DNA of 14,060 bases from CAZQXD01 sp964597315 (lineage in GTDB: Bacteria; Pseudomonadota; Gammaproteobacteria; Competibacterales; Competibacteraceae), in the NCBI GenBank assembly GCA_964597315.1, contig CAZQXD010000091.1:1-14060 (forward strand). The letters run 5' to 3'. Position numbers and translations under genes: made by a program. Positions 1 to 7,028 of the stretch are shown here, one piece after another (within the stretch, counting starts at the first letter, position 1; the number at the start of each line of letters is the position of its first letter). The notes beneath the pieces were generated by a model, which was not told where the DNA came from, searched no databases, and saw only the letters and a program-made list of their open reading frames with translations.

Positions 1-1542
1 AACCATTACATCGACAATATTCTCCCGAACGGCTTCAAGGCCCAGGTGGTCTGTCACTCCAAACTGGCGGCGGTACGCTACTGCAAGGCCATCCGTCAGG
101 CCCTGGGCGAACGCCTGGACCGGGAGCAAATCAAACCCCAGCCGGACGGGGAATTGCTCCGCCGTATTGGCTTTCTCAAAGCCGTCGTGGTCGTTTCCAG
201 CGATTCCACCAACGAAGCCGCCACCATTACCGAGGCCCGCAAAGAGGCCAAACGCTGGAATGCGGTGGAGAACTTCTGCAAACCCTTCGACTTCGAGGAC
301 CCTGACAAGACCCTGACCGGCATCGCCTTTCTGATCGTCTGTGACATGCTGATCACCGGCTTCGACGCCCCGGTGGCTCAGGTCATGTACTTAGACAAGA
401 AGCTGCGGGAGCACAACCTGCTCCAGGCCATCGCCCGGGTCAACCGGGTGGCGGCCAATAAGCACCGGGGCTTTGTGGTGGATTACATCGGCCTGGCCAA
501 TCATCTGACCGAGGCCCTGCGCATCTACGCCGAGGAGGATGCTCAGGATATCGAACAGGGGCTGAAAAATATCCTCGGCGAAATCCCTATCCTGGAGGAA
601 CGCTACCAGCGCCTGCTGCACCACTTCCGCCAGGCGGGCATTGCCGACATCGAACCCTTCGTCACGGGCACTTTGTCCAACCCACAGGCCGAGGTGCGGG
701 CCATTCATACCGCCATCGGGACCCTGAAGGACATCAAGCGGCGGGCCGACTTCGAGATTTACCTGAAGAAGTTCCTGCAAAGCCTGAATCTGATTCTGCC
801 CCACCCGGCCGGTCATCCCTACCGGGGACCCGCCCGGCGCTTCGGATATTTGCTACGGATGGTCAAGGAACGCTACAAGGACGACTCCCTGGACATCCTG
901 GACGCCGGCGCCAAGGTCAAGGCCCTGATCGACGAGCACCTGATCGACCTGGGGATAGACCCGAAGATTCCCCCCGTGGAACTGCTGTCCGAGAACTTTC
1001 TGGCCCATGTCCAGCAACACGCCCAGGGCGACATGGAGGCCAAGGCCAGCGAGATGGAACACGCCATCCGCAAGCACTGCACCGTCCACTTCGATGAAGA
1101 CCCGGCCTTCTATGCCAAACTCAGCGAGAAGCTGGAAAAGCTCATCGAGCAGCACCGCAACAGTTGGGACCTGCTGGCCCAGGATATGGAGAAGCTGCGC
1201 AAGGTGGCTATCCAGGGCCGCACGGAAACCGAGGCAGGACTCACCAGGGAGGCCAGCGCCTTCTACGATTACGTCCTGCAACTGGCCTATAACGGCAAGG
1301 CAATACCGGCAGCGGACAGAGACGCCCTGAAGAAACTCATGACCACCATCGTGGACATCCTGCAAGACACCATCGGTGTACTGGATTTCTGGCGCAAACC
1401 CATTGAGGTCAGACGATTGCGCGGCAACATCGCCACCGAGATACTGCTGGCCAACATTCCGGCTCTGACCGATAAACATGAGCGCCTGGCGGTGGAGATC
1501 GTCAAACTGGCCGAAAAACGCCATCAGGAATTGGTGTCGTGA
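1..1542 (+). CDS. hsdR: Type I restriction-modification enzyme R subunit, C-terminal part (5' end outside window)
   Basis: The reading frame is open from base 1 and gives 513 residues, about half of a normal HsdR (roughly 1000 residues), so the N-terminal nuclease and first helicase domain lie to the left. The frame begins inside the second RecA-like helicase domain (HYIDNILPNGFKAQVV). SF2 motif V is visible as TGFDAP (bases 355-372) and motif VI as LLQAIARVNR (about 418-447). After about residue 180 comes a long helical region (DPAFYAKLSEKLEKLIEQH) resembling the C-terminal domain of type I R subunits (DUF3387/T1RH-like). HsdR normally binds HsdM2S and uses ATP-driven translocation to cut unmethylated DNA at a distance. 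hsdM and hsdS are not seen and would be expected to the left. The visible part shows no frameshift. The stop overlaps the next gene by 4 bp (GTGA). Family is secure; specificity cannot be read. Confidence 0.95.
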   Translation, partial: NHYIDNILPNGFKAQVVCHSKLAAVRYCKAIRQALGERLDREQIKPQPDGELLRRIGFLKAVVVVSSDSTNEAATITEARKEAKRWNAVENFCKPFDFEDPDKTLTGIAFLIVCDMLITGFDAPVAQVMYLDKKLREHNLLQAIARVNRVAANKHRGFVVDYIGLANHLTEALRIYAEEDAQDIEQGLKNILGEIPILEERYQRLLHHFRQAGIADIEPFVTGTLSNPQAEVRAIHTAIGTLKDIKRRADFEIYLKKFLQSLNLILPHPAGHPYRGPARRFGYLLRMVKERYKDDSLDILDAGAKVKALIDEHLIDLGIDPKIPPVELLSENFLAHVQQHAQGDMEAKASEMEHAIRKHCTVHFDEDPAFYAKLSEKLEKLIEQHRNSWDLLAQDMEKLRKVAIQGRTETEAGLTREASAFYDYVLQLAYNGKAIPAADRDALKKLMTTIVDILQDTIGVLDFWRKPIEVRRLRGNIATEILLANIPALTDKHERLAVEIVKLAEKRHQELVS

Positions 1543-2243
1543 AGTCCCTGTCGGAACAGGATATTGTCTATCAGGTGGTGCGCAGCCAGCGGACCACTGT
1601 GGACATCATCGTCGAACGGGACGGCAGCATACTGGTCCGGGCTCCCCAGGCAACCGACGATGAACAGGTGGCCAGCATCGTCAAATCCAAGCACTACTGG
1701 ATTTATCGAAAACTGGCCGAGTGGCGGTACCTGAACGACCGACGGATCGTGCGGGAGTACAAGAACGGTGAAGGCTTTCTCTACTTGGGCCGCAATTACC
1801 GGCTGCGACTGACGGACGATCAGCAGGAACCGCTACTCCTCAAAAACGGCCGCTTTCTGCTGCGCCGGGACCTGATTACCGGGAAAGACAGCGCCGCTGC
1901 CAAGGCCGCCTTTCGGGACTTCTACATTGCCAGGGGACGGGAACGGCTGCCCAAGCGGATCGCCTACTACGCTCCCAAAATCGGGGTTGATCCCAAGGGA
2001 TGGGAAGTCGGCGAACTGGGGTACCGCTGGGCCTCCTGCTCACCGGCAGGAAAACTGGCTTTCCACTGGAAGTGTATGTTGGCTCCCCAAACCATCATCG
2101 ATTACATCGTGGTCCATGAACTATGTCACTTCCACCAACGGGATCACACCGAGGCTTTCTGGAATGAAATCGATAAGGTGCTGCCCGATTTCCATGAGCG
2201 AAAGGAGTGGCTACGCAAATACGGTGCTGGTCTTGATATGTGA
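1539..2243 (+). CDS. YgjP/SprT-like zinc metallopeptidase-fold protein (DUF45, M48-type)
   Basis: This 234-residue protein starts at a GTG that overlaps the hsdR stop (GTGA), so it is probably translationally coupled to hsdR. The zinc site is HELCH (H193, E194, H197), followed by RDHTEAFW, where H203 is the likely third ligand. A region preceding it (GYRWASCSP, residues 161-169) matches the conserved Gly/Trp-Ser-Cys segment of YgjP proteins. No signal peptide or membrane segment is seen, so it is cytoplasmic. YgjP-like genes are often found directly downstream of hsdR in type I restriction loci. Their role there is not established; protein turnover or control of the restriction enzyme is only a guess. 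All catalytic residues are present, so the protein should be active. Family call is firm; function is open. Confidence 0.9.
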   Translation: MKSLSEQDIVYQVVRSQRTTVDIIVERDGSILVRAPQATDDEQVASIVKSKHYWIYRKLAEWRYLNDRRIVREYKNGEGFLYLGRNYRLRLTDDQQEPLLLKNGRFLLRRDLITGKDSAAAKAAFRDFYIARGRERLPKRIAYYAPKIGVDPKGWEVGELGYRWASCSPAGKLAFHWKCMLAPQTIIDYIVVHELCHFHQRDHTEAFWNEIDKVLPDFHERKEWLRKYGAGLDM

Positions 2244-2358
2244 CGAAGAAGCGGCATAGTTGACGACTTCTGTAATCGGGTGGCCATTGTCATCTGTTCA
2301 AGCCCATTTCTCCAGGCACGGCGGGACGAAGATATGCACAGTGCCGCATGTCAGCAGA

Positions 2359-2438
2359 CGTTTCATGTCTTCTCTTCGAGCGGTATTACGGCAACGGGAA
2401 AAGCATCTATACATGTGAGGGCTGAGAAGACAAAAACG
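2359..2438. repeat. Long imperfect inverted repeat in the 316-bp gap 2244-2559
   Basis: The left arm CGTTTCATGTCTTCTC (2359-2374) and the right arm GAGAAGACAAAAACG (2424-2438) pair over 14 positions with one 2x1 internal loop, enclosing a 49-nt loop. The rest of the gap holds no convincing gene; it becomes AT-rich towards 2460-2545, where the promoter of the next gene should lie. The repeat could fold in RNA or be the remnant ends of a small mobile element. No poly-T run follows either arm, so a terminator role is unlikely. Confidence 0.45.
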
Positions 2439-2559
2439 GACAGTTCCACACTACACCGTATTTTCCCATAAAACCAAAAAAATCATCTACATATATTTCA
2501 ACCCCCAAAACTTGGCACTACACTTTGCCTAATGATTTCGTTGAAAAAAAGGCAAGCAT

Positions 2560-3210
2560 ATGGGCGGACCAGGTTCCAGAATATGGTATCGGTGGGACAC
2601 TGACCACGGCAAGCGTAAAACAAGCAGCCTGTATCCACTGGATATTCGCATCTGCCAGCGACGTAACTGGCTTACCCCTGGGCGACGTTGCAATCTGACT
2701 TGGAGTAATAACGGCGAAGTGACGGGTAGCATAGGCATGCACGTACTCAGCGCCGACACGGCCGAACTACACTACCGAGTGCGCGAACAGCGAGGCTCCT
2801 GGAAAGAAGAATGGCAGGACGTGTTGCAAGTTGTCTCTATTACCTGGACGACGTGCAACTTTGGCGGACAGCGGCCATGGTGGCAGTGCCCAGGCTGCGC
2901 CCGGCGGGTGGCCATTCTCTATGGTAGCCGGCGCTATCTCTGCCGACACTGCCACAACCTGACCTACCGTAGCCAGTGCGAAGGCTGGGGGGACCGGGCC
3001 GCCCGAAAAGCCCTCAAGATGCGGGACCGGCTGGGTGCAGATGATGATCTGTCCTGGCCGGTAATGACCAAGCCCAAGGGGATGCACTGGAAGACCTACG
3101 AACGGCTTTGCCGAAAGGAGGCCCAAGCACACGAGGAATGGAATCGCTATTTTTCCCTTCAACTGGGTTGCATCGTAGGTAGAGGATTAGACAAGGATAT
3201 GTTCGACTGA
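2560..3210 (+). CDS. Uncharacterised zinc-ribbon protein of genomic islands
   Basis: This 216-residue protein has an AAGG ribosome binding site (2549-2552) 7 bases before the ATG. It resembles a family of hypothetical proteins common in proteobacteria that start with MGGxGS and a WYRW segment, carry LTPGR near residue 40, and have a central zinc ribbon. Here the ribbon is C110-x2-C113 ... C128-x2-C131 (WQCPGC and YLCRHC), followed by LTYRSQ. A late KPKGMHWKTYERL segment (171-183) is also typical. No helicase, nuclease or membrane domain is visible. Its place between a restriction locus and a tRNA attachment scar fits accessory cargo. The ribbon suggests nucleic acid or protein binding, but I know of no proven function. 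The region upstream is more AT-rich than its neighbours, in line with horizontal origin. Confidence 0.8.
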   Translation: MGGPGSRIWYRWDTDHGKRKTSSLYPLDIRICQRRNWLTPGRRCNLTWSNNGEVTGSIGMHVLSADTAELHYRVREQRGSWKEEWQDVLQVVSITWTTCNFGGQRPWWQCPGCARRVAILYGSRRYLCRHCHNLTYRSQCEGWGDRAARKALKMRDRLGADDDLSWPVMTKPKGMHWKTYERLCRKEAQAHEEWNRYFSLQLGCIVGRGLDKDMFD

Positions 3211-3226
3211 GAGCTGCTGTTGGGCG

Positions 3227-3255
3227 AGTGCCCCATGGGACACTCATGGGGCACT
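3227..3255 (+). terminator. Perfect 11-bp hairpin after the zinc-ribbon gene
   Basis: The arms AGTGCCCCATG (3227-3237) and CATGGGGCACT (3245-3255) are exact reverse complements around a 7-nt loop, 16 bases after the stop codon. No T run follows on either strand, so it is not a classical intrinsic terminator. It may stabilise the 3' end of the mRNA, stop transcription weakly, or be a protein-binding palindrome near the element end. Confidence 0.4.
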
Positions 3256-3290
3256 TAAAGACAATATTCAAGGAAAAAAGACCACAAACG

Positions 3291-3330
3291 ACAACAAGAA
3301 AAAACTCTAACTTGATGAATTTTTTGTTGT
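3291..3330. repeat. AT-rich inverted repeat next to the attachment site
   Basis: ACAACAA (3291-3297) pairs with TTGTTGT (3324-3330). Four further A-T pairs (3299-3302 with 3320-3323) follow after one bulged G, with a 17-nt loop between. It lies 29 bp from the tRNA fragment in a strongly AT-rich stretch, where integrase or bending-protein sites would be expected. The assignment is positional only. Confidence 0.25.
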
Positions 3331-3358
3331 TTATTGTTGCCACTGCTTGAATAAGCAT

Positions 3359-3415
3359 GACTCAAAATCCGCCGGTGGTGACACCGTGAGAGTTCGAGTC
3401 TCTCCCTCGGCACCA
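3359..3415 (+). mobile_element. Attachment-site scar: 3' half of tRNA-Leu(CAA) without its 5' half
   Basis: The sequence reads as a leucine tRNA from the anticodon stem to the end. Anticodon loop CTCAAAA (3361-3367, anticodon CAA at 3363-3365), 3' anticodon stem TCCGC (3368-3372), long class II variable arm CGGTG/CACCG with loop GTGA (3373-3386), T stem GAGAG/CTCTC around TTCGAGT (3388-3404), acceptor strand CCTCGGC (3405-3411), then A and encoded CCA. Upstream of G3359 the bases do not form the 5' anticodon stem, and no D arm or 5' acceptor (expected GCCGAGG) is found. It is therefore not a working tRNA but the direct-repeat copy left when an element integrates into a tRNA 3' end. With the element on its 5' side, the restored intact tRNA-Leu should lie to the left in the same orientation. 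Confidence 0.85.
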
Positions 3416-3468
3416 AAAGGTTTATTTTCAAGGGCTTAAGCTTCATCGGTAGCTTCTCGCTGGGTTTT

Positions 3469-3491
3469 GGTACAAAGCCTGGGTACAAAGC
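3469..3491. repeat. Two direct repeats GGTACAAAGC, candidate integrase arm sites
   Basis: GGTACAAAGC occurs at 3469-3478 and again at 3482-3491, a 13-bp period. The pair lies between the tRNA fragment and the integrase-like relic, where tyrosine integrases of tRNA-integrated elements commonly have short direct repeats as arm-type sites. Binding is inferred from position only. Confidence 0.4.
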
Positions 3492-3499
3492 GGGAAGCA

Positions 3500-3634
3500 A
3501 TGCCAGCCACAGCAAACCCCACCTATCTTGTCCTTCGGCCTTCGGGTTATTACTTTCGCTTCGCTGTCCCTATCCCCTTTCGTAGCCTGATTTGGTCGCT
3601 TCCGATCAACAAAACCCGTTTGCAGCGATTGTGA
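3500..3634 (+). pseudogene. N-terminal relic of a tyrosine recombinase (phage-type integrase)
   Basis: An ATG at 3500, after GGGAAG, opens a 44-codon frame. Residues 4-30 (TANPTYLVLRPSGYYF then RFAVPIPFRSL) resemble the start of integrases of the type PTYLxR...GxYYFRxxVPxDLR, which bear an N-terminal SAM-like DNA-binding domain. The match fades after LI (residue 31) and the frame stops at 3632. Deleting one T near 3592 gives a second frame that runs on to a TAA at about 3680, but its match to integrases is weak. The catalytic R...HxxR...Y domain is absent. It lies 85 bp downstream of the tRNA-Leu scar in the orientation normal for int genes. I take it as what is left of a second element that used the same tRNA. 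Recognition is from memory of the motif, so moderate confidence. Confidence 0.5.
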
Positions 3635-3745
3635 ATCTAGACCACTGATCGCTTTGGTCTTAAAGTTTGACTTTCCAGCGTAAGGTGAATTCGCCCGCTG
3701 GGCGGTAGAGTCCCCGGCCTGCATCCATTTCGTGAGGAACCCAGA

Positions 3746-3952
3746 ATGTCACGTCTTGCGTTTGTCCTGCTGAGCGCCTTGCTGTGGATTTGCGGACTGT
3801 CCACAGCCCAAGCCCAACTCAGCACCGCCACCCTGGTGGACGCCTGCACCAGCAACGACACCAGGGCCTTGGATTTCTGTCAGGGCTATGTCTTTGGTGT
3901 GGTGGAAAAATTCTTCACCACCGGCAAGGATGTTTGTATCCCCGATGAATAG
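3746..3952 (+). CDS. Truncated Rap1a/Tai-like exported protein
   Basis: A GAGGAA ribosome binding site (3734-3739) precedes this 68-codon gene. The product has a clear signal peptide (residues 1-23, core AFVLLSALLWICGL, likely cleavage after AQA). The mature part has LVDACTSNDTRALDFCQGYVFGVVE and ends at DVCIPDE. The CxSxD...FCxGYxxGV...VCIP pattern is that of Rap1a/Tai-type immunity-like proteins, usually about 110-130 residues long, which continue after CIP with a helical stretch. Here a TAG stops the frame right after CIPDE, and none of the three forward frames downstream restores the expected helix. C34, C45 and C64 remain. A REP-like palindrome begins 22 bases downstream, so the 3' half was probably lost by rearrangement. 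No toxin gene is adjacent, so an immunity role is not supported here. Confidence 0.6.
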   Translation: MSRLAFVLLSALLWICGLSTAQAQLSTATLVDACTSNDTRALDFCQGYVFGVVEKFFTTGKDVCIPDE

Positions 3953-3973
3953 CCGCTTGCCAATGCCTGCCTT

Positions 3974-4001
3974 GTGGGAGCGGCGTCATACCCGCTCCCA
4001 C
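3974..4001. repeat. REP-like palindrome between convergent genes
   Basis: GTGGGAGCGG (3974-3983) and CCGCTCCCAC (3992-4001) form a perfect 10-bp stem with an 8-nt loop. The GTGGGAGCGG core is the same as in REP elements of pseudomonads and related gammaproteobacteria, which usually lie between genes in many copies. It sits between the ends of the truncated plus-strand gene (3952) and pntB (4015), where it can stabilise mRNA ends or stop transcription in both directions. Only one copy is seen in this window. Confidence 0.6.
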
Positions 4002-4014
4002 GAATCGGCGGGGG

Positions 4015-5415
4015 TTAATTCCCCAAATGCCGCAGCACCGCATCGACGCTGGCCTTGGCGTCACCGAACAGCATCCGGGTGTTGTCCTTATAGAACAGCG
4101 GGTTCTCCACCCCCGCGTAGCCCGTGGCCATGCCCCGCTTGAGCACCACCACGGTTTGGGCCTTCCATACCTCCAGCACCGGCATTCCGGCGATGGGGCT
4201 GCCCGGGTCCTCGGAAGCCGCTGGATTGACCGTATCGTTGGCCCCGATCACCAGCACCACATCGGTCTCCGGGAAGTCCTCGTTGATCTCGTCCATTTCC
4301 ATGACGATGTCGTAGGGCACCTTGGCCTCGGCCAGCAGTACGTTCATATGCCCGGGCAGCCGACCCGCCACCGGGTGGATGCCGAAGCGCACCTTGACCT
4401 TCTTGGCCCGCAGCCGCTTGGTAATCTCGCTCACCGTGCCCTGGGCCTGGGCCACGGCCATGCCGTAACCGGGGGCGATGATCACATTCTTGGCGTCCTG
4501 GAGTAGGGCCGCTGTGTCCTCGGCGCTGATGGCCGTCACCTCCCCCTGGGGCGTCGCGGCCGCGCTGGCCTTGCTGGTGTCGGTGCCGAAGCCGCCCAGG
4601 ATGACGCTCACGAACTTACGGTTCATGGCCTTGCACATGATGTAGCTGAGAATCGCGCCGCTGGAGCCGACCAAGGCGCCGGTGACGATCAGCAAGTCAT
4701 TGGAGAGCATAAAGCCAGTGGCCGCCGCCGCCCAGCCAGAGTAGCTGTTGAGCATGGACACCACCACCGGCATGTCCGCCCCGCCGATGGCCATGACCAT
4801 ATGTACCCCGAAGGCAAAGGCCAGCAGGGTCATGAGCAGCAGCGCCGTCATGCCCACCCCCGTGCTGTCGGCGCCCAGAAACACAAACATGAGGATAATG
4901 GCCACACACAGCAGGCCCAAGTTCAGCAGGTGCCGGGCGGGCAGTAGCAGAGGCTTGCCGCCGATGACCCCTTGCAGCTTGCCGAAGGCCACCACCGAGC
5001 CGGTGAAGGTCACCGCCCCGATCAGCACCCCCAGGTACACCTCCACATTGTGAATGGTTTGCTCAATCCCAGTGTAGGCGATGCTGTGATCCAAATAGCT
5101 ATTGATGCCCACCAGCACCGCCGCCATGCCCACGAAGCTGTGCAGAATGGCCACCAGTTGGGGCATTTGGGTCATCTCCACCCGTTTGGCCAGCAGGTAG
5201 CCGATGCCGCCCCCAATCCCTAGGGCGATCAGCCAGACCAGGTGATTGGTCACCTTGGGATCGAACAATACCGTGGCCAGCACCGCCAGGGCCATGCCAC
5301 AGATACCGTAGAGATTGCCCCGGCGGGCGGTTTCCTGGTGACTCAAGCCCCCCAGGCTCATGATGAACAGGATGGCGGCCCCTAGATAGGCCACCGTCAG
5401 CAGACCTTGACTCAT
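4015..5415 (-). CDS. pntB: NAD(P) transhydrogenase subunit beta
   Basis: The 466 residues match the length of E. coli PntB (about 460). With PntA it forms the proton-translocating transhydrogenase of the inner membrane, which uses the proton gradient to drive NADH + NADP+ to NAD+ + NADPH. The N-terminal part (about 1-260) is a bundle of membrane helices. LHSFVGMAAVLVG contains H92, matching the proton-channel histidine (His91 in E. coli). The C-terminal domain III (from about 285) carries the NADP site, with APGYGMAVAQAQ, GIHPVAGRLPGHMNV, VIGANDTVNPAA and GYAGVENPLFY. A strong AAGGGG ribosome binding site overlaps the pntA stop, and 12 bases separate the genes, so the two are cotranscribed. 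No missing motif was noticed. Confidence 0.97.
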   Translation of the reverse strand: MSQGLLTVAYLGAAILFIMSLGGLSHQETARRGNLYGICGMALAVLATVLFDPKVTNHLVWLIALGIGGGIGYLLAKRVEMTQMPQLVAILHSFVGMAAVLVGINSYLDHSIAYTGIEQTIHNVEVYLGVLIGAVTFTGSVVAFGKLQGVIGGKPLLLPARHLLNLGLLCVAIILMFVFLGADSTGVGMTALLLMTLLAFAFGVHMVMAIGGADMPVVVSMLNSYSGWAAAATGFMLSNDLLIVTGALVGSSGAILSYIMCKAMNRKFVSVILGGFGTDTSKASAAATPQGEVTAISAEDTAALLQDAKNVIIAPGYGMAVAQAQGTVSEITKRLRAKKVKVRFGIHPVAGRLPGHMNVLLAEAKVPYDIVMEMDEINEDFPETDVVLVIGANDTVNPAASEDPGSPIAGMPVLEVWKAQTVVVLKRGMATGYAGVENPLFYKDNTRMLFGDAKASVDAVLRHLGN

Positions 5416-5427
5416 GACATCGCCCCT

Positions 5428-6996
5428 TTAGTCTTCTTTGCGGAACATGCGCAGCATCCGCTGGGTGACCAAAAAGCCCCCGGCGATGTTGATGCTGGCA
5501 ATCAGGATGGCGATGGCCGCCAGGAATATGACCAACCCCGAAGGAGCCGAGATCTGCAACAGCGCGCCGATGACGATGATGCCGCTGATGGCGTTGGTGA
5601 CGCTCATCAACGGGGTGTGCAGGGCATGGGACACGTTCCAGATCACCTGCCAGCCAATAAAGCAGGCCAGCACGAACACCGTGAAGTGGTTGAGAAAGGC
5701 CGCTGGGGCGTTGGCGCCTAGCCAGGCGAACAGAAATACCCCCACCACCGTGCCGATGCCAATCTTGACCTCCTTGGAGAGTTTGGGCTTGACCGGCTCC
5801 GGGAGCACCGGCGGCGCGGCCGCCGCCTCGGGTTGGGCCGGAGCGGCGCTGAGCTTGGGGGCCGGTGGCGGCCAGGTGACCTCGCCCCCCTTGATGACCG
5901 TGGCGCCCCGGATCACTTCATCATCCATATTGACGTTCACCTGTCCGTCTTTCTGGGGGGTCAGGTCCGTGAGTAGATGCCGCAGGTTGGTGCCGTAGAG
6001 CTGAGAGGATTGGGCGGCCATGCGGCTGGGCAGATCCGTATAGCCGATGAGGGTCACGCCGTGGCGCACCGCCACCTGCCCCGGCACGGTCAGGGCGCAG
6101 TTGCCCCCCTGTTCGGCGGCCATGTCCACGATCACGCTGCCGTCGCGCATGGATTCCACCATGCCCTCGGTAATCAGCTTAGGCGCTGGCTTGCCCGGGA
6201 TCAGGGCGGTGGTGACGATGATATCCACTTCCATGGCCTGATGGGCGAATAGATCCATTTCCGCTTTGATGAAGGCTTCGCTCATGACCTTGGCGTAGCC
6301 CCCGGCGCCGCTGCCTTCCTCTTCGAAGTCCAGTTCCAGGAACTCGGCGCCCATGCTTTCCACTTGCTGCTTGACTTCGGGACGGGTGTCGAAGGCCCGC
6401 ACAATGGCCCCCAAGCCCCGGGCCGCGCCGATGGCCGCCAGGCCCGCCACCCCGGCGCCGATAATCATCACCTTGGCCGGGGGGACCTTGCCCGCAGCGG
6501 TGATCTGGCCGGTGAAAAACCGCCCGAAGTGCTGGGCCGCTTCGATGATTGCCCGGTAGCCGGCGATATTGGCCGTGGAACTGAGGGCGTCCATCTTCTG
6601 GGCCCGAGACATGCGCGGCACCGAATCCATGGCCAGCACCGTGGCCTTGCGGGCCGCTAGCCGCTCCATGAGCTCCTGGTTCTGGGCCGGCCAGATGAAA
6701 CCAATCAAGGTGGAGCCTTCCCGGAGTAGCTCCGCTTCATGTACGCACAGAATCGGATGGGCGTGGGGCGGGCGCACTTTGAGGATGATGTCCGATTGCG
6801 CCCATAAGGCGCGGGTGTCCTCGACCACCTGGACTCCCGACTCCCGGTAAGCGTCGTCGGAAAAATGCGCCTCCGCCCCGGCGCCAACCTCGATGGCGAC
6901 CTGGAACCCTAGCTTCTTCAACTGCTCCGCGGTATCGGGCGTCGCGGCCACCCGTTTCTCGCCTTCATATATTTCTTTTGGTATGCCGATTTTCAT
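5428..6996 (-). CDS. pntA: NAD(P) transhydrogenase subunit alpha
   Basis: From the ATG at 6996 the protein has 522 residues and begins MKIGIPKE, matching the conserved PntA start. An in-frame ATG three codons upstream (7005) lies only 2 bases from GGGGAG and is less likely; sequence further upstream has no PntA character. Domain I (1-375) binds NAD(H): VPRMSRAQKMDALSS (127-140), GAGVAG (180-185) in VMIIGAGVAGLAA, and AFDTRPEVKQQ (201-211). A proline/alanine-rich linker (about 376-408) follows, then four predicted membrane helices (412-512) including the conserved HALHTPLMSVTNAISG. This is the E. coli-type fused alpha subunit; in many bacteria it is split into two genes. It is the first gene of pntAB. 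The promoter should lie in 7060-7273, but I see no convincing -35/-10 pair. Confidence 0.96.
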   Translation of the reverse strand: MKIGIPKEIYEGEKRVAATPDTAEQLKKLGFQVAIEVGAGAEAHFSDDAYRESGVQVVEDTRALWAQSDIILKVRPPHAHPILCVHEAELLREGSTLIGFIWPAQNQELMERLAARKATVLAMDSVPRMSRAQKMDALSSTANIAGYRAIIEAAQHFGRFFTGQITAAGKVPPAKVMIIGAGVAGLAAIGAARGLGAIVRAFDTRPEVKQQVESMGAEFLELDFEEEGSGAGGYAKVMSEAFIKAEMDLFAHQAMEVDIIVTTALIPGKPAPKLITEGMVESMRDGSVIVDMAAEQGGNCALTVPGQVAVRHGVTLIGYTDLPSRMAAQSSQLYGTNLRHLLTDLTPQKDGQVNVNMDDEVIRGATVIKGGEVTWPPPAPKLSAAPAQPEAAAAPPVLPEPVKPKLSKEVKIGIGTVVGVFLFAWLGANAPAAFLNHFTVFVLACFIGWQVIWNVSHALHTPLMSVTNAISGIIVIGALLQISAPSGLVIFLAAIAILIASINIAGGFLVTQRMLRMFRKED

Positions 6997-7028
6997 AGCA
7001 ATCATGTCTCCCCGTGAAGGTGCGGCGT

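Noticed and set aside
2280..2471. A 63-codon plus-strand frame in the gap after the metallopeptidase gene
   Set aside because: It starts at GTG without a good ribosome binding site, resembles no family I know, and runs through the long inverted repeat.
3300..3415. Group I intron splitting a tRNA-Leu
   Set aside because: Such introns leave a matching 5' tRNA half upstream; none is found here, and the break is inside the anticodon stem rather than the loop.
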